DNA of 64,000 nucleotides, from assembly GCF_900182815.1 (NCBI RefSeq), contig NZ_FXUA01000003.1, positions 372,001 through 436,000 on the forward strand. The letters are read 5' to 3'. Below are positions 25,240 to 33,459 of the stretch, piece after piece. How positions within the stretch are numbered: position 1 is the first letter of the stretch; every line of letters begins with the position of its first letter. The position numbers and the translations under genes were made by a program. The DNA is from Algoriphagus winogradskyi. Its GTDB lineage: Bacteria > Bacteroidota > Bacteroidia > Cytophagales > Cyclobacteriaceae. Under the pieces are notes generated by a model. That model was not told where the DNA came from and ran no database searches. It saw only the letters and a list, made by a program, of their open reading frames with translations.

Positions 25240-26509
25240 CCAATAAGTTGGCTAATTGAATACTTAAATTTCGTCGAGAATACTGATCAATCGCTGTCGC
25301 TGCTTCAGGTTTCCCGCTGCGCTCATACAATTTCCTCAAGCTCACTTGAATAGCAACATGATCCGAATGCGAAAAAACCTCCCCCGCTTCAGATTCTTTC
25401 AAGATCTTCGCTGAATCTCCAGCAGGATCACCTAAAGCGAGTACCGGCAAAGTCGTAGCCATGTATTCAAAGAGTTTTCCAGGAATATTTCCTTTTGCAT
25501 TTTTGGTATTCGTGAGGATCAAAGCCAACGCATCAGCTTTAGCATAAAATTCAAAAACCTCTTGATGAGATACATAGCCAGCAAAATGTACATGCGCAGA
25601 AAGCCAGGAATCCGCTGCAATTTCCCTACGAACCTGGTCGCTCACCCTCCCCACAAAAGTAAATTTCACTGCTCCCATTTCTTTCAAAAACTCTTCCTTC
25701 ATTGCTTTGAGTAAAGGCATAGGATTCCTGATAGAATCAATAATCCCGGTATAAACAAGATGTAAACTTCCAGCTTTTTTCTCTCCTATAGCAAATCCAT
25801 CTGGCATATCGGCTGGATCAAAACCATTGGTAAGCAAATCAATTTTTCGAGTGGAAAGCTGCTTCAAATCCTCCTGAAAGGTCGGAGAAATAGTGGTCAC
25901 CACATCCGCCTCGCTCAATACCTCCTGCTCCAGCTTCTTGTGTTTGTCTCTCACAAGGTTCTGCATAGGAAGCTTGTCCAAAAACTCCCATTGAGACCAG
26001 GGGTCCCTAAAATCAGCCAACCAGAAAACTCCTGTTTTTCGCTTCAAATCCCTTCCGATCAAATGCATAGAATGCGGTGGACCTGTCGTAATTATTGCCT
26101 GAAACTGACCCTTCTCAATCAATTCAGTTAAGAATTTTACCGAAGGCTTCACCCAGAAAACCCGAGGATCAGGGACCATCAAATTAGCACGAAGCCAGAT
26201 GGCGGCTTTTTCTATGAAACCATGTTCTTTTTGCTCCAGCACTCTTCCTGGATGTGATTCTTTTTTGCCGCGAATTTTATCCAAAAGTTGATAGGGTTCC
26301 CAAATCGGGAATTTCATTACCTCCAGATCTTTGGAGATTTCCTTTTCCAGACTTACATCTTTCAGGTCAAAGTCGGGATTTTCAGGTGTAAAAATCACAG
26401 GTTCCCAGCCTGCTTCAGGCAGGTATTTAGCGAATTTCAGCCAACGCTGCACGCCAGAACCTCCACTTGGTGGCCAATAATAGGTGATGATTAGAACTCG
26501 TTTTTTCAT
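25220..26509 (-). CDS. Glycosyltransferase, GT4-like
   Basis: A 429-residue GT-B-fold enzyme. The N-terminal half opens with ITYYWPPSGGSGVQRW, a donor/acceptor loop common in Bacteroidota GT4 enzymes. The C-terminal half carries TNGFDPAD, LVYTGII, FVGRVSDQVRREI and the donor-binding GNIPGKLFEYMATTLPVLALG, which ends in the E-x(7)-E-like region. It is cytoplasmic and would add a sugar to a lipid-linked or surface glycan. It is translationally coupled by overlap to the sugar aminotransferase gene. Donor and acceptor are unknown. Confidence 0.88.
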   Translation of the reverse strand: MKKRVLIITYYWPPSGGSGVQRWLKFAKYLPEAGWEPVIFTPENPDFDLKDVSLEKEISKDLEVMKFPIWEPYQLLDKIRGKKESHPGRVLEQKEHGFIEKAAIWLRANLMVPDPRVFWVKPSVKFLTELIEKGQFQAIITTGPPHSMHLIGRDLKRKTGVFWLADFRDPWSQWEFLDKLPMQNLVRDKHKKLEQEVLSEADVVTTISPTFQEDLKQLSTRKIDLLTNGFDPADMPDGFAIGEKKAGSLHLVYTGIIDSIRNPMPLLKAMKEEFLKEMGAVKFTFVGRVSDQVRREIAADSWLSAHVHFAGYVSHQEVFEFYAKADALALILTNTKNAKGNIPGKLFEYMATTLPVLALGDPAGDSAKILKESEAGEVFSHSDHVAIQVSLRKLYERSGKPEAATAIDQYSRRNLSIQLANLLDEDPLS

Positions 26510-26794
26510 AATTGTACTATGTCCTAAGTCTAAAGTACCAAGTAGCTGGCCATAAAATCAACAATGATGAAAAGAATAAGTCGCAATATTAAGTCTCAGT
26601 CACAGTTTTCAGTAATTCATTGTATAAAGTCTCTCGACTAGAGTCTAGTAAATCCTAATCTTTAAATAGCCTCTGACTACACCACTTTTAGAAGAGTAAA
26701 GACTTCATTTTTGTGAGTCCACCTTTTGAGACTTGAACAAAACTTAGTCTTAATAGGCTGTTCCTCTGAGTTACTCGCTGCGACCTCGGTGGTT
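26510..26794. other. Intergenic stretch, no gene seen
   Basis: Nothing credible is encoded between the glycosyltransferase start and the icd terminator. The last part (26764-26794, CTCTGAGTTACTCGCTGCGA onward) resembles, from memory, a dispersed repeat seen near gene ends in Bacteroidota. That likeness is not verified. Confidence 0.4.
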
Positions 26795-26826
26795 AAAAAA
26801 AGGGAGCAGGTCACCCCACTCCCTTT
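26795..26826 (-). terminator. Rho-independent terminator of the isocitrate dehydrogenase gene
   Basis: On the minus strand AAAGGGAG pairs with CTCCCTTT (plus-strand 26799-26806 and 26819-26826) around a 12-nt loop. The stem is followed by T7, beginning 36 bp after the stop codon. Confidence 0.85.
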
Positions 26827-26862
26827 CCATCTGAAATTTTAAATTCCAAATCTCAAATTCTA

Positions 26863-28314
26863 CTACTCTCCCTGTGCAAGAGAATAACCTCTTACGCCGT
26901 CAAAAGAATATAAATTCTCAGTTTTGATAAAGTCAAACCCAAGTTCTTCAACTTGCTTCAGTAATTCGCGGATTTGAGCATGAGAAATGCTGGACTGCTC
27001 AGGAGTCTGGAATCTACATCTCCAATGGTCTGTGCAAAAGGATTCTTTCATCCCACCTGGGAATACTTTGATACCTCTATTCGTAATCAAAGTCAGTTGC
27101 AAGCCATCCGCATTGGCAGCACGTAGCTTCTCTCCTAACACTTGAGGATCTCTTCCAGCTTCATCCCAATCCACGAATACATCCACACCAATCAATTCCT
27201 TCTTGGCTTTCACTACAGGTGAAACAAATACATTCATCGGGGTAGTATCCTTATCGAATTCAGCAGGAACCATAGAAGACGGTAGTTGTCCTAATCTCTC
27301 AATTACTGCATTTGCAAACTCCTCAGTACCAACTTTCTTAGTAGAAAGACCTTCTTGGTAAATATCTCCTGTATGGATTCCGTCTTCCAATGTCTTCATC
27401 CAAGCATTAGAGATTTTCTCCGCTATCTCTGGCTGACCGATGTGAACCAACATCATAATTGCTCCATTTAGCAAGCCTGATGGGTTTGCAATTCCCATTC
27501 CTGTGATATCAGGAGCAGAACCGTGAATAGCTTCAAACATTGCTACTTCTTCGCCCACATTGGCAGAGCCGCCAAGCCCTACAGAACCAGTCACCTGTGC
27601 AGCTACGTCAGAAATAATATCTCCATAAAGGTTAAGTGTAACGATTACATCAAAAGTCTCAGGTCTATCTGCGATCAAGGCTGTTCCGATATCGATGATC
27701 TTGTGATCATTTTGAATATCAGGATACTCCTTAGCGATCTCATCGAAAGTCTTATGGAAAAGACCATCAGCCAGTTTCATGATGTTGTCTTTCGTCATAC
27801 AAGTCACTTTTTTGCGACCGTATTTCTTAGCGTATTCAAAAGCATAACGGATAATTTTCTCCGAACCAGGCTTGGAGATCAGCTTCAAAGACTGAAAAAC
27901 TTCCTGAGTCTGTCTGTGCTCAATTCCTGCATACAAATCCTCTTCGTTTTCACGAATAATCACCAAGTCTGTCTTTGGGAAATGTGTCTTGATGAATGGG
28001 GAAAAAGCTTTACATGGTCTCACGTTCGCATAGAGACCAAAAGAAGTTCTAGTGGTTACATTTAGCGACTTAAAACCACCTCCCTGAGGAGTGGTAATGG
28101 GTGCCTTCAAGAAAATTTTCGTTTCTCTAAGCGATTCGAATGCATTCGGTTCCATTCCGGAACTGATGCCTTTTAGATAAACCTGTTCTCCAATTTCTAT
28201 AACATCGTATTCAAGTTGAGCTCCAGCAGCTTCGAGGATCGCCAGTGTAGCCTTCATGATTTCGGGACCTATCCCATCACCATAGGCAACTGTAATTTTT
28301 CTTTTGGAAGACAT
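26863..28314 (-). CDS. icd: NADP-dependent isocitrate dehydrogenase (Thermus-type, extended C-terminus)
   Basis: A 483-residue member of the beta-decarboxylating dehydrogenase family that converts isocitrate to 2-oxoglutarate and CO2 in the TCA cycle. Visible are ITVAYGDGIGPEIM at the start, the substrate-binding SLNVTTRTSFGLYANVRPCK, IRENEEDLYAGIEH, the metal-binding LYGDIISDVAAQV and the cofactor loop EAIHGSAPDITGMGIANPSG. About 130 residues follow the usual core (from about 345), as in the long Thermus-type NADP enzymes and unlike the 416-residue E. coli form. NADP preference is inferred from that subtype. The gene is monocistronic, with its own promoter box and terminator. Confidence 0.93.
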   Translation of the reverse strand: MSSKRKITVAYGDGIGPEIMKATLAILEAAGAQLEYDVIEIGEQVYLKGISSGMEPNAFESLRETKIFLKAPITTPQGGGFKSLNVTTRTSFGLYANVRPCKAFSPFIKTHFPKTDLVIIRENEEDLYAGIEHRQTQEVFQSLKLISKPGSEKIIRYAFEYAKKYGRKKVTCMTKDNIMKLADGLFHKTFDEIAKEYPDIQNDHKIIDIGTALIADRPETFDVIVTLNLYGDIISDVAAQVTGSVGLGGSANVGEEVAMFEAIHGSAPDITGMGIANPSGLLNGAIMMLVHIGQPEIAEKISNAWMKTLEDGIHTGDIYQEGLSTKKVGTEEFANAVIERLGQLPSSMVPAEFDKDTTPMNVFVSPVVKAKKELIGVDVFVDWDEAGRDPQVLGEKLRAANADGLQLTLITNRGIKVFPGGMKESFCTDHWRCRFQTPEQSSISHAQIRELLKQVEELGFDFIKTENLYSFDGVRGYSLAQGE

Positions 28315-28351
28315 ATTAATATAGTGGATTTAGTTAAAATTTGATTTTGAA

Positions 28352-28359
28352 CAAAAGTA
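28352..28359 (-). promoter_or_regulatory. Candidate -7 box for icd
   Basis: TACTTTTG on the minus strand fits TAnnTTTG and lies 37 bp before the icd ATG. No TTTG is found at the ideal upstream spacing. Confidence 0.4.
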
Positions 28360-28474
28360 AATAAAAATGTGGAAGCAGGTTTTTGACCTAGGACAAAATC
28401 CACATTATCTCGGCTTTAATTACAAAAGGGGTAATAATCCTTTACCTTAGGTTAAGCATTTTCCCATGCCCCAG

Positions 28475-28505
28475 TTTGGGAATGACTACCCTGCTTGTAT
28501 ATTTG
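28475..28505 (+). promoter_or_regulatory. Bacteroidota housekeeping promoter of the crotonase gene
   Basis: TTTG (28475-28478), exactly 19 bp, then TATATTTG (28498-28505): a full match to the -33/-7 consensus. It ends 21 bp before the ATG and predicts a short leader. Confidence 0.75.
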
Positions 28506-28526
28506 TTTTATACTCAATGATAAACT

Positions 28527-29312
28527 ATGGCTGATTTCAAAAATATCCTTACTGATGTAAAGAACGGAGTACTCCACTTGACCATCAACAGAGAAGACAA
28601 AATGAACGCGCTGAATTTTGAAACTTTAGAGGAGTTAAGGTCGATTTTTGAAGAGGTATCTGATACCAAAGAAATCAAAGCAGTGATCATCACCGGCTCA
28701 GGCGAAAAAGCGTTTGTAGCTGGAGCTGACATCAGCGAAATCGCTTCGCTAAATGAAGTAAATGCCAGAAAATTCGCTGAAAATGGACAAGAAATATTCA
28801 GTATGATTGAGAACTGTCACAAGCCTGTAATCGCAGTAACCAATGGGTATACCCTAGGTGGAGGATGCGAATTAGCTATGGCTTGTCACATGAGAATTGC
28901 CACGGCAAATGCGAAATTCGGTCAACCGGAAGTTAATCTTGGAATTATCCCAGGTTATGGTGGTACGCAGCGTCTCACCATTTTAATTGGAAGAGGAAAA
29001 GCCAACGAACTCATGATGACTGGGGACATGATTGGAGCCGAAGAAGCCAAAGCTTTAGGACTAGTCAATCACATACTTCCTACCAAAGAAGAAGCACTGG
29101 CAAAAGCTGAAGAAATCATAGCCAAAATACTTAGCAAAGCACCTCTTGCCATTGGTATGATTATCGATTGCGTCAATTCTGCTTATGTACCGGATGAAAA
29201 TGGTTTTCAAACAGAGGCAAACAGCTTTGCCAGATGTGTAAAATCCGGAGACTACAAAGAAGGAACGTCCGCATTTCTCGAAAAAAGACAGCCGCATTTC
29301 AAAGGAGAATAA
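28527..29312 (+). CDS. Enoyl-CoA hydratase/isomerase (crotonase) family protein
   Basis: A 261-residue crotonase. The CoA-binding and oxyanion region is seen in AFVAGADISEIA (62-73) and NGYTLGGGCELAMACH (106-121). Both catalytic glutamates of classical hydratases are present, Glu115 in GGGCELA and Glu135 in QPEVNLGIIPG. It should hydrate short- or medium-chain 2-enoyl-CoA in fatty acid or amino acid breakdown. It has no fused dehydrogenase and no beta-oxidation neighbours. A flippase gene follows 15 bp downstream, probably on the same transcript from the promoter at 28475-28505. Confidence 0.93.
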   Translation: MADFKNILTDVKNGVLHLTINREDKMNALNFETLEELRSIFEEVSDTKEIKAVIITGSGEKAFVAGADISEIASLNEVNARKFAENGQEIFSMIENCHKPVIAVTNGYTLGGGCELAMACHMRIATANAKFGQPEVNLGIIPGYGGTQRLTILIGRGKANELMMTGDMIGAEEAKALGLVNHILPTKEEALAKAEEIIAKILSKAPLAIGMIIDCVNSAYVPDENGFQTEANSFARCVKSGDYKEGTSAFLEKRQPHFKGE

Positions 29313-29327
29313 GCTCCTTGACACTGG

Positions 29328-30833
29328 ATGAGTAATTTTAAAAAACTAGCTGGACAAACCGCAGTTTATGGCCTAAGCAGCATTCTCGGCCGATCAATTA
29401 ATTTTTTAATGATCATCGTGTACACCGAATACCTCACAAAAGAGGCAATGGGGTCGTTCACGAGCATCTATGCACTGGTAGGTTTTATGAATATAGTGTT
29501 CACCTATGGGATGGAGACTACATTTTTCAGATTTGCCACTGGAAAAAACCTTGATCCAACCAAAGTTTATAATTCCACTCAGTCCTTATTAATCTCCAGT
29601 ACTTTATTACTTGGATCAGGTCTATACTTGCTTGCACCCTGGTTAGCTGAACTATTAGATTACCCTGGTCAGGAGTATTTATTTAGATGGACAGCATTAA
29701 TACTTTCTTTTGACGCCATTCTCGCAATTCCTTTTGCAAAGCTACGTCTGGAAAACAAAGCGCTGATTTTTGCCGGATCGAAAATCTTCAATATTCTATT
29801 GAATATCTTTTTCAACCTCCTTCTAATCGTAGGATTTCCGTATCTGATTTCAAATGGTATTATTCCAGAAGGATTTCTTGGCTATAGATCAGATTGGGGA
29901 GTGGAATATATTCTTCTTTCAAACCTCTTTGCGAATGGATTGATCATTCCATTTGTATGGTGGAAGGCTGGCTTCTTCAAATTCGAGCTGGAGCAATCCA
30001 TCATCAAGCCTATGTGGGGGTATTCTATCCCACTCCTATTTATGGGATTAGCAGGAGTTACGAATGAGCTATTTTCAAGATTTTTATTTGAATATGTACT
30101 TCCTCCAAATTTCTACGCGGGACTTTCAGCTCGAGAAGCAGGCGGAGTTTTTGGAGCGAATTTCAAGCTTGCAATCTTAATGAACTTGGTAATTCAGGCA
30201 TTTAAATACGCTGCTGAACCATTCTTTTTCAAGCAATCACAGGACAAAAATTCTCCGTTGCTTTATTCAAAGGTGATGCATGCTTTTATCCTTTTTTGCA
30301 CCGTATTGATGATTGCTATTTCTGTAAATCTCGAATGGATAGGACCATTTTTCCTGAAAGGTGCAGATTATGCTGAAGGACTCTTTATAGTACCCACCTT
30401 ATTGATGGGGTATTTACTTCTTGGAATCTATTTCAATCTTTCGATTTGGTTCAAGATCACTGATCAGACAAAATATAGTTTTTGGATCACTTTGGTTGGA
30501 GCGATTCTCACTATGGCCATAATATTCATTTTCGTTCCTATTTGGGGTTATATGGGCGGAGCGCTCAGCACGATCTCCTGTTATTTTGTGATGTGTTTGC
30601 TTTGCTACATATATGGTCAAAAGTATTATCCCATCCCCTATCAAACGGGAAAAGGTATTTTTTACCTAATTCTCTCCTTTACGATAAGTTATCTTGGATT
30701 CTACTTAGATTTTGGGAATCCAGCACTGAATTTCTTAATGAAAAACAGCCTGATCTTACTCTACATGGGACTTATCTTTTTCATGGAGAAGGAACAAATC
30801 ATGGCTTATTTACCAAAAAGTAAAAAGCATTAA
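29328..30833 (+). CDS. Polysaccharide flippase (MOP/Wzx-like)
   Basis: A 501-residue protein with about fourteen membrane helices and the MOP-superfamily start LAGQTAVYGLSSILGRSINFLMIIVYT. The charged segment in the middle (SAREAGGVFGANFKLAILMNLVIQAF) is where Bacteroidota flippases of this group have a conserved loop before helix 8. It would translocate a lipid-linked oligosaccharide or a peptidoglycan-type precursor across the inner membrane. The next genes encode envelope proteins (TPR, DUF4292 and EnvC-like), which favours a cell-envelope role. The substrate is unknown. Confidence 0.87.
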   Translation: MSNFKKLAGQTAVYGLSSILGRSINFLMIIVYTEYLTKEAMGSFTSIYALVGFMNIVFTYGMETTFFRFATGKNLDPTKVYNSTQSLLISSTLLLGSGLYLLAPWLAELLDYPGQEYLFRWTALILSFDAILAIPFAKLRLENKALIFAGSKIFNILLNIFFNLLLIVGFPYLISNGIIPEGFLGYRSDWGVEYILLSNLFANGLIIPFVWWKAGFFKFELEQSIIKPMWGYSIPLLFMGLAGVTNELFSRFLFEYVLPPNFYAGLSAREAGGVFGANFKLAILMNLVIQAFKYAAEPFFFKQSQDKNSPLLYSKVMHAFILFCTVLMIAISVNLEWIGPFFLKGADYAEGLFIVPTLLMGYLLLGIYFNLSIWFKITDQTKYSFWITLVGAILTMAIIFIFVPIWGYMGGALSTISCYFVMCLLCYIYGQKYYPIPYQTGKGIFYLILSFTISYLGFYLDFGNPALNFLMKNSLILLYMGLIFFMEKEQIMAYLPKSKKH

Positions 30834-30957
30834 CATTAATTTTTATAATCCTGGGATCATTTTTGGGTTCATGCGCGTTAACCAACCGATAAGTCACAAA
30901 GACCTTTCTCACATTTCATTAATATTTACAAACAAAGTCGAATTGCATAAAAGGCAT

Positions 30958-30965
30958 TATGTTTG
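30958..30965 (+). promoter_or_regulatory. -7 box that fixes the start of the TPR gene
   Basis: TATGTTTG fits TAnnTTTG and ends 28 bp before a GTG that opens a signal peptide. A transcript from here would exclude the more upstream ATG at 30871. No ideal -33 element is seen. Confidence 0.45.
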
Positions 30966-30993
30966 TGAAATTAAGCTGCAGTCCCTATTTCCC

Positions 30994-32721
30994 GTGAATT
31001 TCAAAAGAACAATCCTCATACTTCTACTTGTCGCACTAGGCTCTTCAGCAAGTTTTGCGCAAGAAAAGCTCTCCAAAAAAGAGCGTAAGGCACAATTGAA
31101 TGAATCCCAAGGCACACGTTATTTTATCGAAGGTGAGAAAAACCTAGTGCTTAATGATCTGGAAAAAGCCTTTTTCTACTTTCAGAAAGCAATGGAGTTT
31201 TCACCAGATGCACCTGCTATTCACTATAAAATCGCAGAGATCTTAGTGAAGGCAAATCAACCTGAAAAAGCTATGCCTTATGCAAGTAGAGCCGCCGAAC
31301 TTGCACCTGAAAATAAGTACTACTCCTTAATGGTTGCTGAGATCTACACCAATTTAAAGCAGCCCTTAAAAGCTGCAGAAATTTTAGAGCGATTAACTGC
31401 TGACGGAGAAAGCAATCAACAATACAATTTGGACTTAGCTTCAATTTATCTCAACGAAAAAGAGCTGGATAAAGCGCTTATAGTTTTGGATCGAGCAGAA
31501 GAGTTTTATGGTGTAATGGAGCCAATTACGGTTCAGAAGCAACGGATCTATTTGAACAAAAACAACCTTGGCAAAGCAATAGAAGAAGGTGAAAAATTAG
31601 TCGAGGCACGACCAGGTAACCCTGCCTATGTCATGAATTTGATTGAGATTTTATACAATAATAATCGGGTAGATCAGGCATTAGACTTAGTTTTTGAAGA
31701 GATCAAGAAGTATCCAAATCAACCGGAATTACAAATGGCAGCGCATACGCTCCTAAAGGATATTGGTGATATCGAACAGTCTAACCACTATCTGTATTCT
31801 GCTTTTGCCAGTAGCGATCTTGATCCAGAGGTTAAATCCCAGGCATTTTCTAGTATTCTCACTGAAATTAAAACTGAGGAAAGAGAGAAACTCCTAGATA
31901 GTTTGGAAACTTTAATCGCTAAATCTACGCTTGAAAATGCGGAAATCTACGCTGCATTGGGTCAGCGGCGGATGCTAGATCAAAAGAATGAAGAAGGGAT
32001 AGAATATTTCAAAAAGTCACTTTTGATCAATCCGAAGAATTCCAAATTACTGGAGCAAGTGATTCTAGGGTCTTTCGGTGAAAATGCTGACTTCGATGAA
32101 CTTGAAAAATTTACGGTTTTAGCTGTAGATGAATTCCCGCAAAATCCAGAATTCTGGTTTTATGATGGTGTAGTAAAATCCGCTCAAAAGCAAGATGAAG
32201 AAGCTGTCGTGTCACTGAACAAAGCAATCGAATTAAACGCTAATAAAAACCCTCAGCTAGATCAGGTAGCCTTCGGTTCTCTTGGTAATTCTCTGTACAA
32301 CTTGGGAGAAAAAGAAGAGGCATTCCGAAATTTTGATAAAGCACTGGAGCTCAACCCAAATGACGAGCAGGTCTTAAATAATTATTCCTATTTCCTATCG
32401 TTGGAAAAGAAGAATTTGGAGAAGGCAAAATCAATGTCTGATAAAGTTGTTCGCAGATTTCCAGATAATGGCACTTTCCTTGATACACATGCATGGGTTC
32501 TTTTTCAGATGAAAGATTACGAAGGTGCTAAGAAATATATGGACTTAGCGCTGATGCATGAAACACAGCCAAGTGGTGTCATGCTTGAGCATTACGGAGA
32601 TATTTTATTTCATCTTGGTAAAAAGAATGAAGCCTTGAGTTATTGGAAAAAAGCCGAAGGAAGTCCTGAGGCCTCTGACAAACTTTCACAGAAAATTAAA
32701 GAAGGAAAATACCATGAATAA
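30994..32721 (+). CDS. Exported tetratricopeptide-repeat protein
   Basis: A 575-residue protein when started at the GTG at 30994. That codon opens a normal Sec leader (hydrophobic core ILILLLVALGSSASFAQ) and follows a -7 box; the ATG at 30871 would add 41 residues ahead of the leader. The rest is a chain of TPR units, with clear copies at the start (AFFYFQKAMEFSPDAPAIHY, EKAMPYASRAAELAPENKYY) and at the end (EEAFRNFDKALELNPNDEQV). It is a periplasmic or outer-membrane-associated scaffold; no enzyme domain is visible. It overlaps the DUF4292 lipoprotein gene by 8 bp, and the two are followed by the EnvC-like gene. Confidence 0.88.
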   Translation: MNFKRTILILLLVALGSSASFAQEKLSKKERKAQLNESQGTRYFIEGEKNLVLNDLEKAFFYFQKAMEFSPDAPAIHYKIAEILVKANQPEKAMPYASRAAELAPENKYYSLMVAEIYTNLKQPLKAAEILERLTADGESNQQYNLDLASIYLNEKELDKALIVLDRAEEFYGVMEPITVQKQRIYLNKNNLGKAIEEGEKLVEARPGNPAYVMNLIEILYNNNRVDQALDLVFEEIKKYPNQPELQMAAHTLLKDIGDIEQSNHYLYSAFASSDLDPEVKSQAFSSILTEIKTEEREKLLDSLETLIAKSTLENAEIYAALGQRRMLDQKNEEGIEYFKKSLLINPKNSKLLEQVILGSFGENADFDELEKFTVLAVDEFPQNPEFWFYDGVVKSAQKQDEEAVVSLNKAIELNANKNPQLDQVAFGSLGNSLYNLGEKEEAFRNFDKALELNPNDEQVLNNYSYFLSLEKKNLEKAKSMSDKVVRRFPDNGTFLDTHAWVLFQMKDYEGAKKYMDLALMHETQPSGVMLEHYGDILFHLGKKNEALSYWKKAEGSPEASDKLSQKIKEGKYHE

Positions 32722-33454
32722 ACTTTTTGCAGGATTTGTGCTCGTCATCGGCTTAGGCCTTCTTTTCTCCTGCTCCAAAAAAACGATTGTCTATCAGGCA
32801 GATGGAAAAATGGAAGACTTCTCCCCTATTTATACTGAATATGACTACCTGAGTGCTAAAGCCAAAGTAGTGATAGAGGAAGAATCCGGGAAAATCACTC
32901 GAGGAAGTTTAAACCTCCGTTCAAAAAAGGATTCAGTTCTCTGGTTTATCATTTCTCCTGGAATGGGCATGGAAGCTGTGAGAGGACTGATCACTCAGGA
33001 TAAAATTCAGATTAAAGATAGAATTGGAAAGGAAGACGTCAACTTAACTTTCACCGAATTTGAAGCAGTTTACGGTTTGAAATTATCTTTGGATATTTTC
33101 CAAAACGTGCTTTTTGCGAATCCGCCTCATCAAGTGGATTACAAAGACAGATTGGTACGAGTAGGTAAATCATTTGAGCTTACTCAAGTTCGAGATAAAG
33201 TAAGGTACTTTTCCAAAGTTGATGTCAATTACAGAAAAGTCTCAGAGTTAGTTAGTAATTCGCTCGATGATCGTGGATCATTGCTTGCCAGCTATTCCAC
33301 TTTCCAGGACATAGACGCAAAACCTTTTCCGTTTGAAGTTCTCTACAAACTAGCCTATCAACTACCAGAAGGTGGACAAAACACCATTATTAATGTAGAA
33401 TGGACCTCTGTTGATCCTTTCTCAGCACCTCTTAGCTTTCCTTTCAAATTTTGA
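32714..33454 (+). CDS. DUF4292 lipoprotein
   Basis: A 246-residue lipoprotein with lipobox LLFSC (Cys20). The mature part matches DUF4292: the early YLSAKAKVVIEEESGKITRGSLN strand pair, SVLWFIISPGMGMEAVRGLIT, FEAVYGLKLSLDIFQNVLFANPP and a C-terminal set of antiparallel strands. The layout resembles LolA/LolB-like lipoprotein carriers or LptE-like open barrels, though no function is proven. It overlaps the TPR gene by 8 bp and abuts the EnvC-like gene; this grouping is conserved in Bacteroidota to my knowledge and points to an envelope-assembly task. Confidence 0.88.
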   Translation: MNKLFAGFVLVIGLGLLFSCSKKTIVYQADGKMEDFSPIYTEYDYLSAKAKVVIEEESGKITRGSLNLRSKKDSVLWFIISPGMGMEAVRGLITQDKIQIKDRIGKEDVNLTFTEFEAVYGLKLSLDIFQNVLFANPPHQVDYKDRLVRVGKSFELTQVRDKVRYFSKVDVNYRKVSELVSNSLDDRGSLLASYSTFQDIDAKPFPFEVLYKLAYQLPEGGQNTIINVEWTSVDPFSAPLSFPFKF

Positions 33455-33459
33455 ATTGC

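Noticed and set aside
27523..28065. A 180-codon frame antisense to icd
   Set aside because: It is fully contained in a conserved enzyme gene and has no protein-like pattern.
28475..28526. Riboswitch in the crotonase leader
   Set aside because: The predicted leader is only about 15-20 nt after the promoter, too short for an aptamer.
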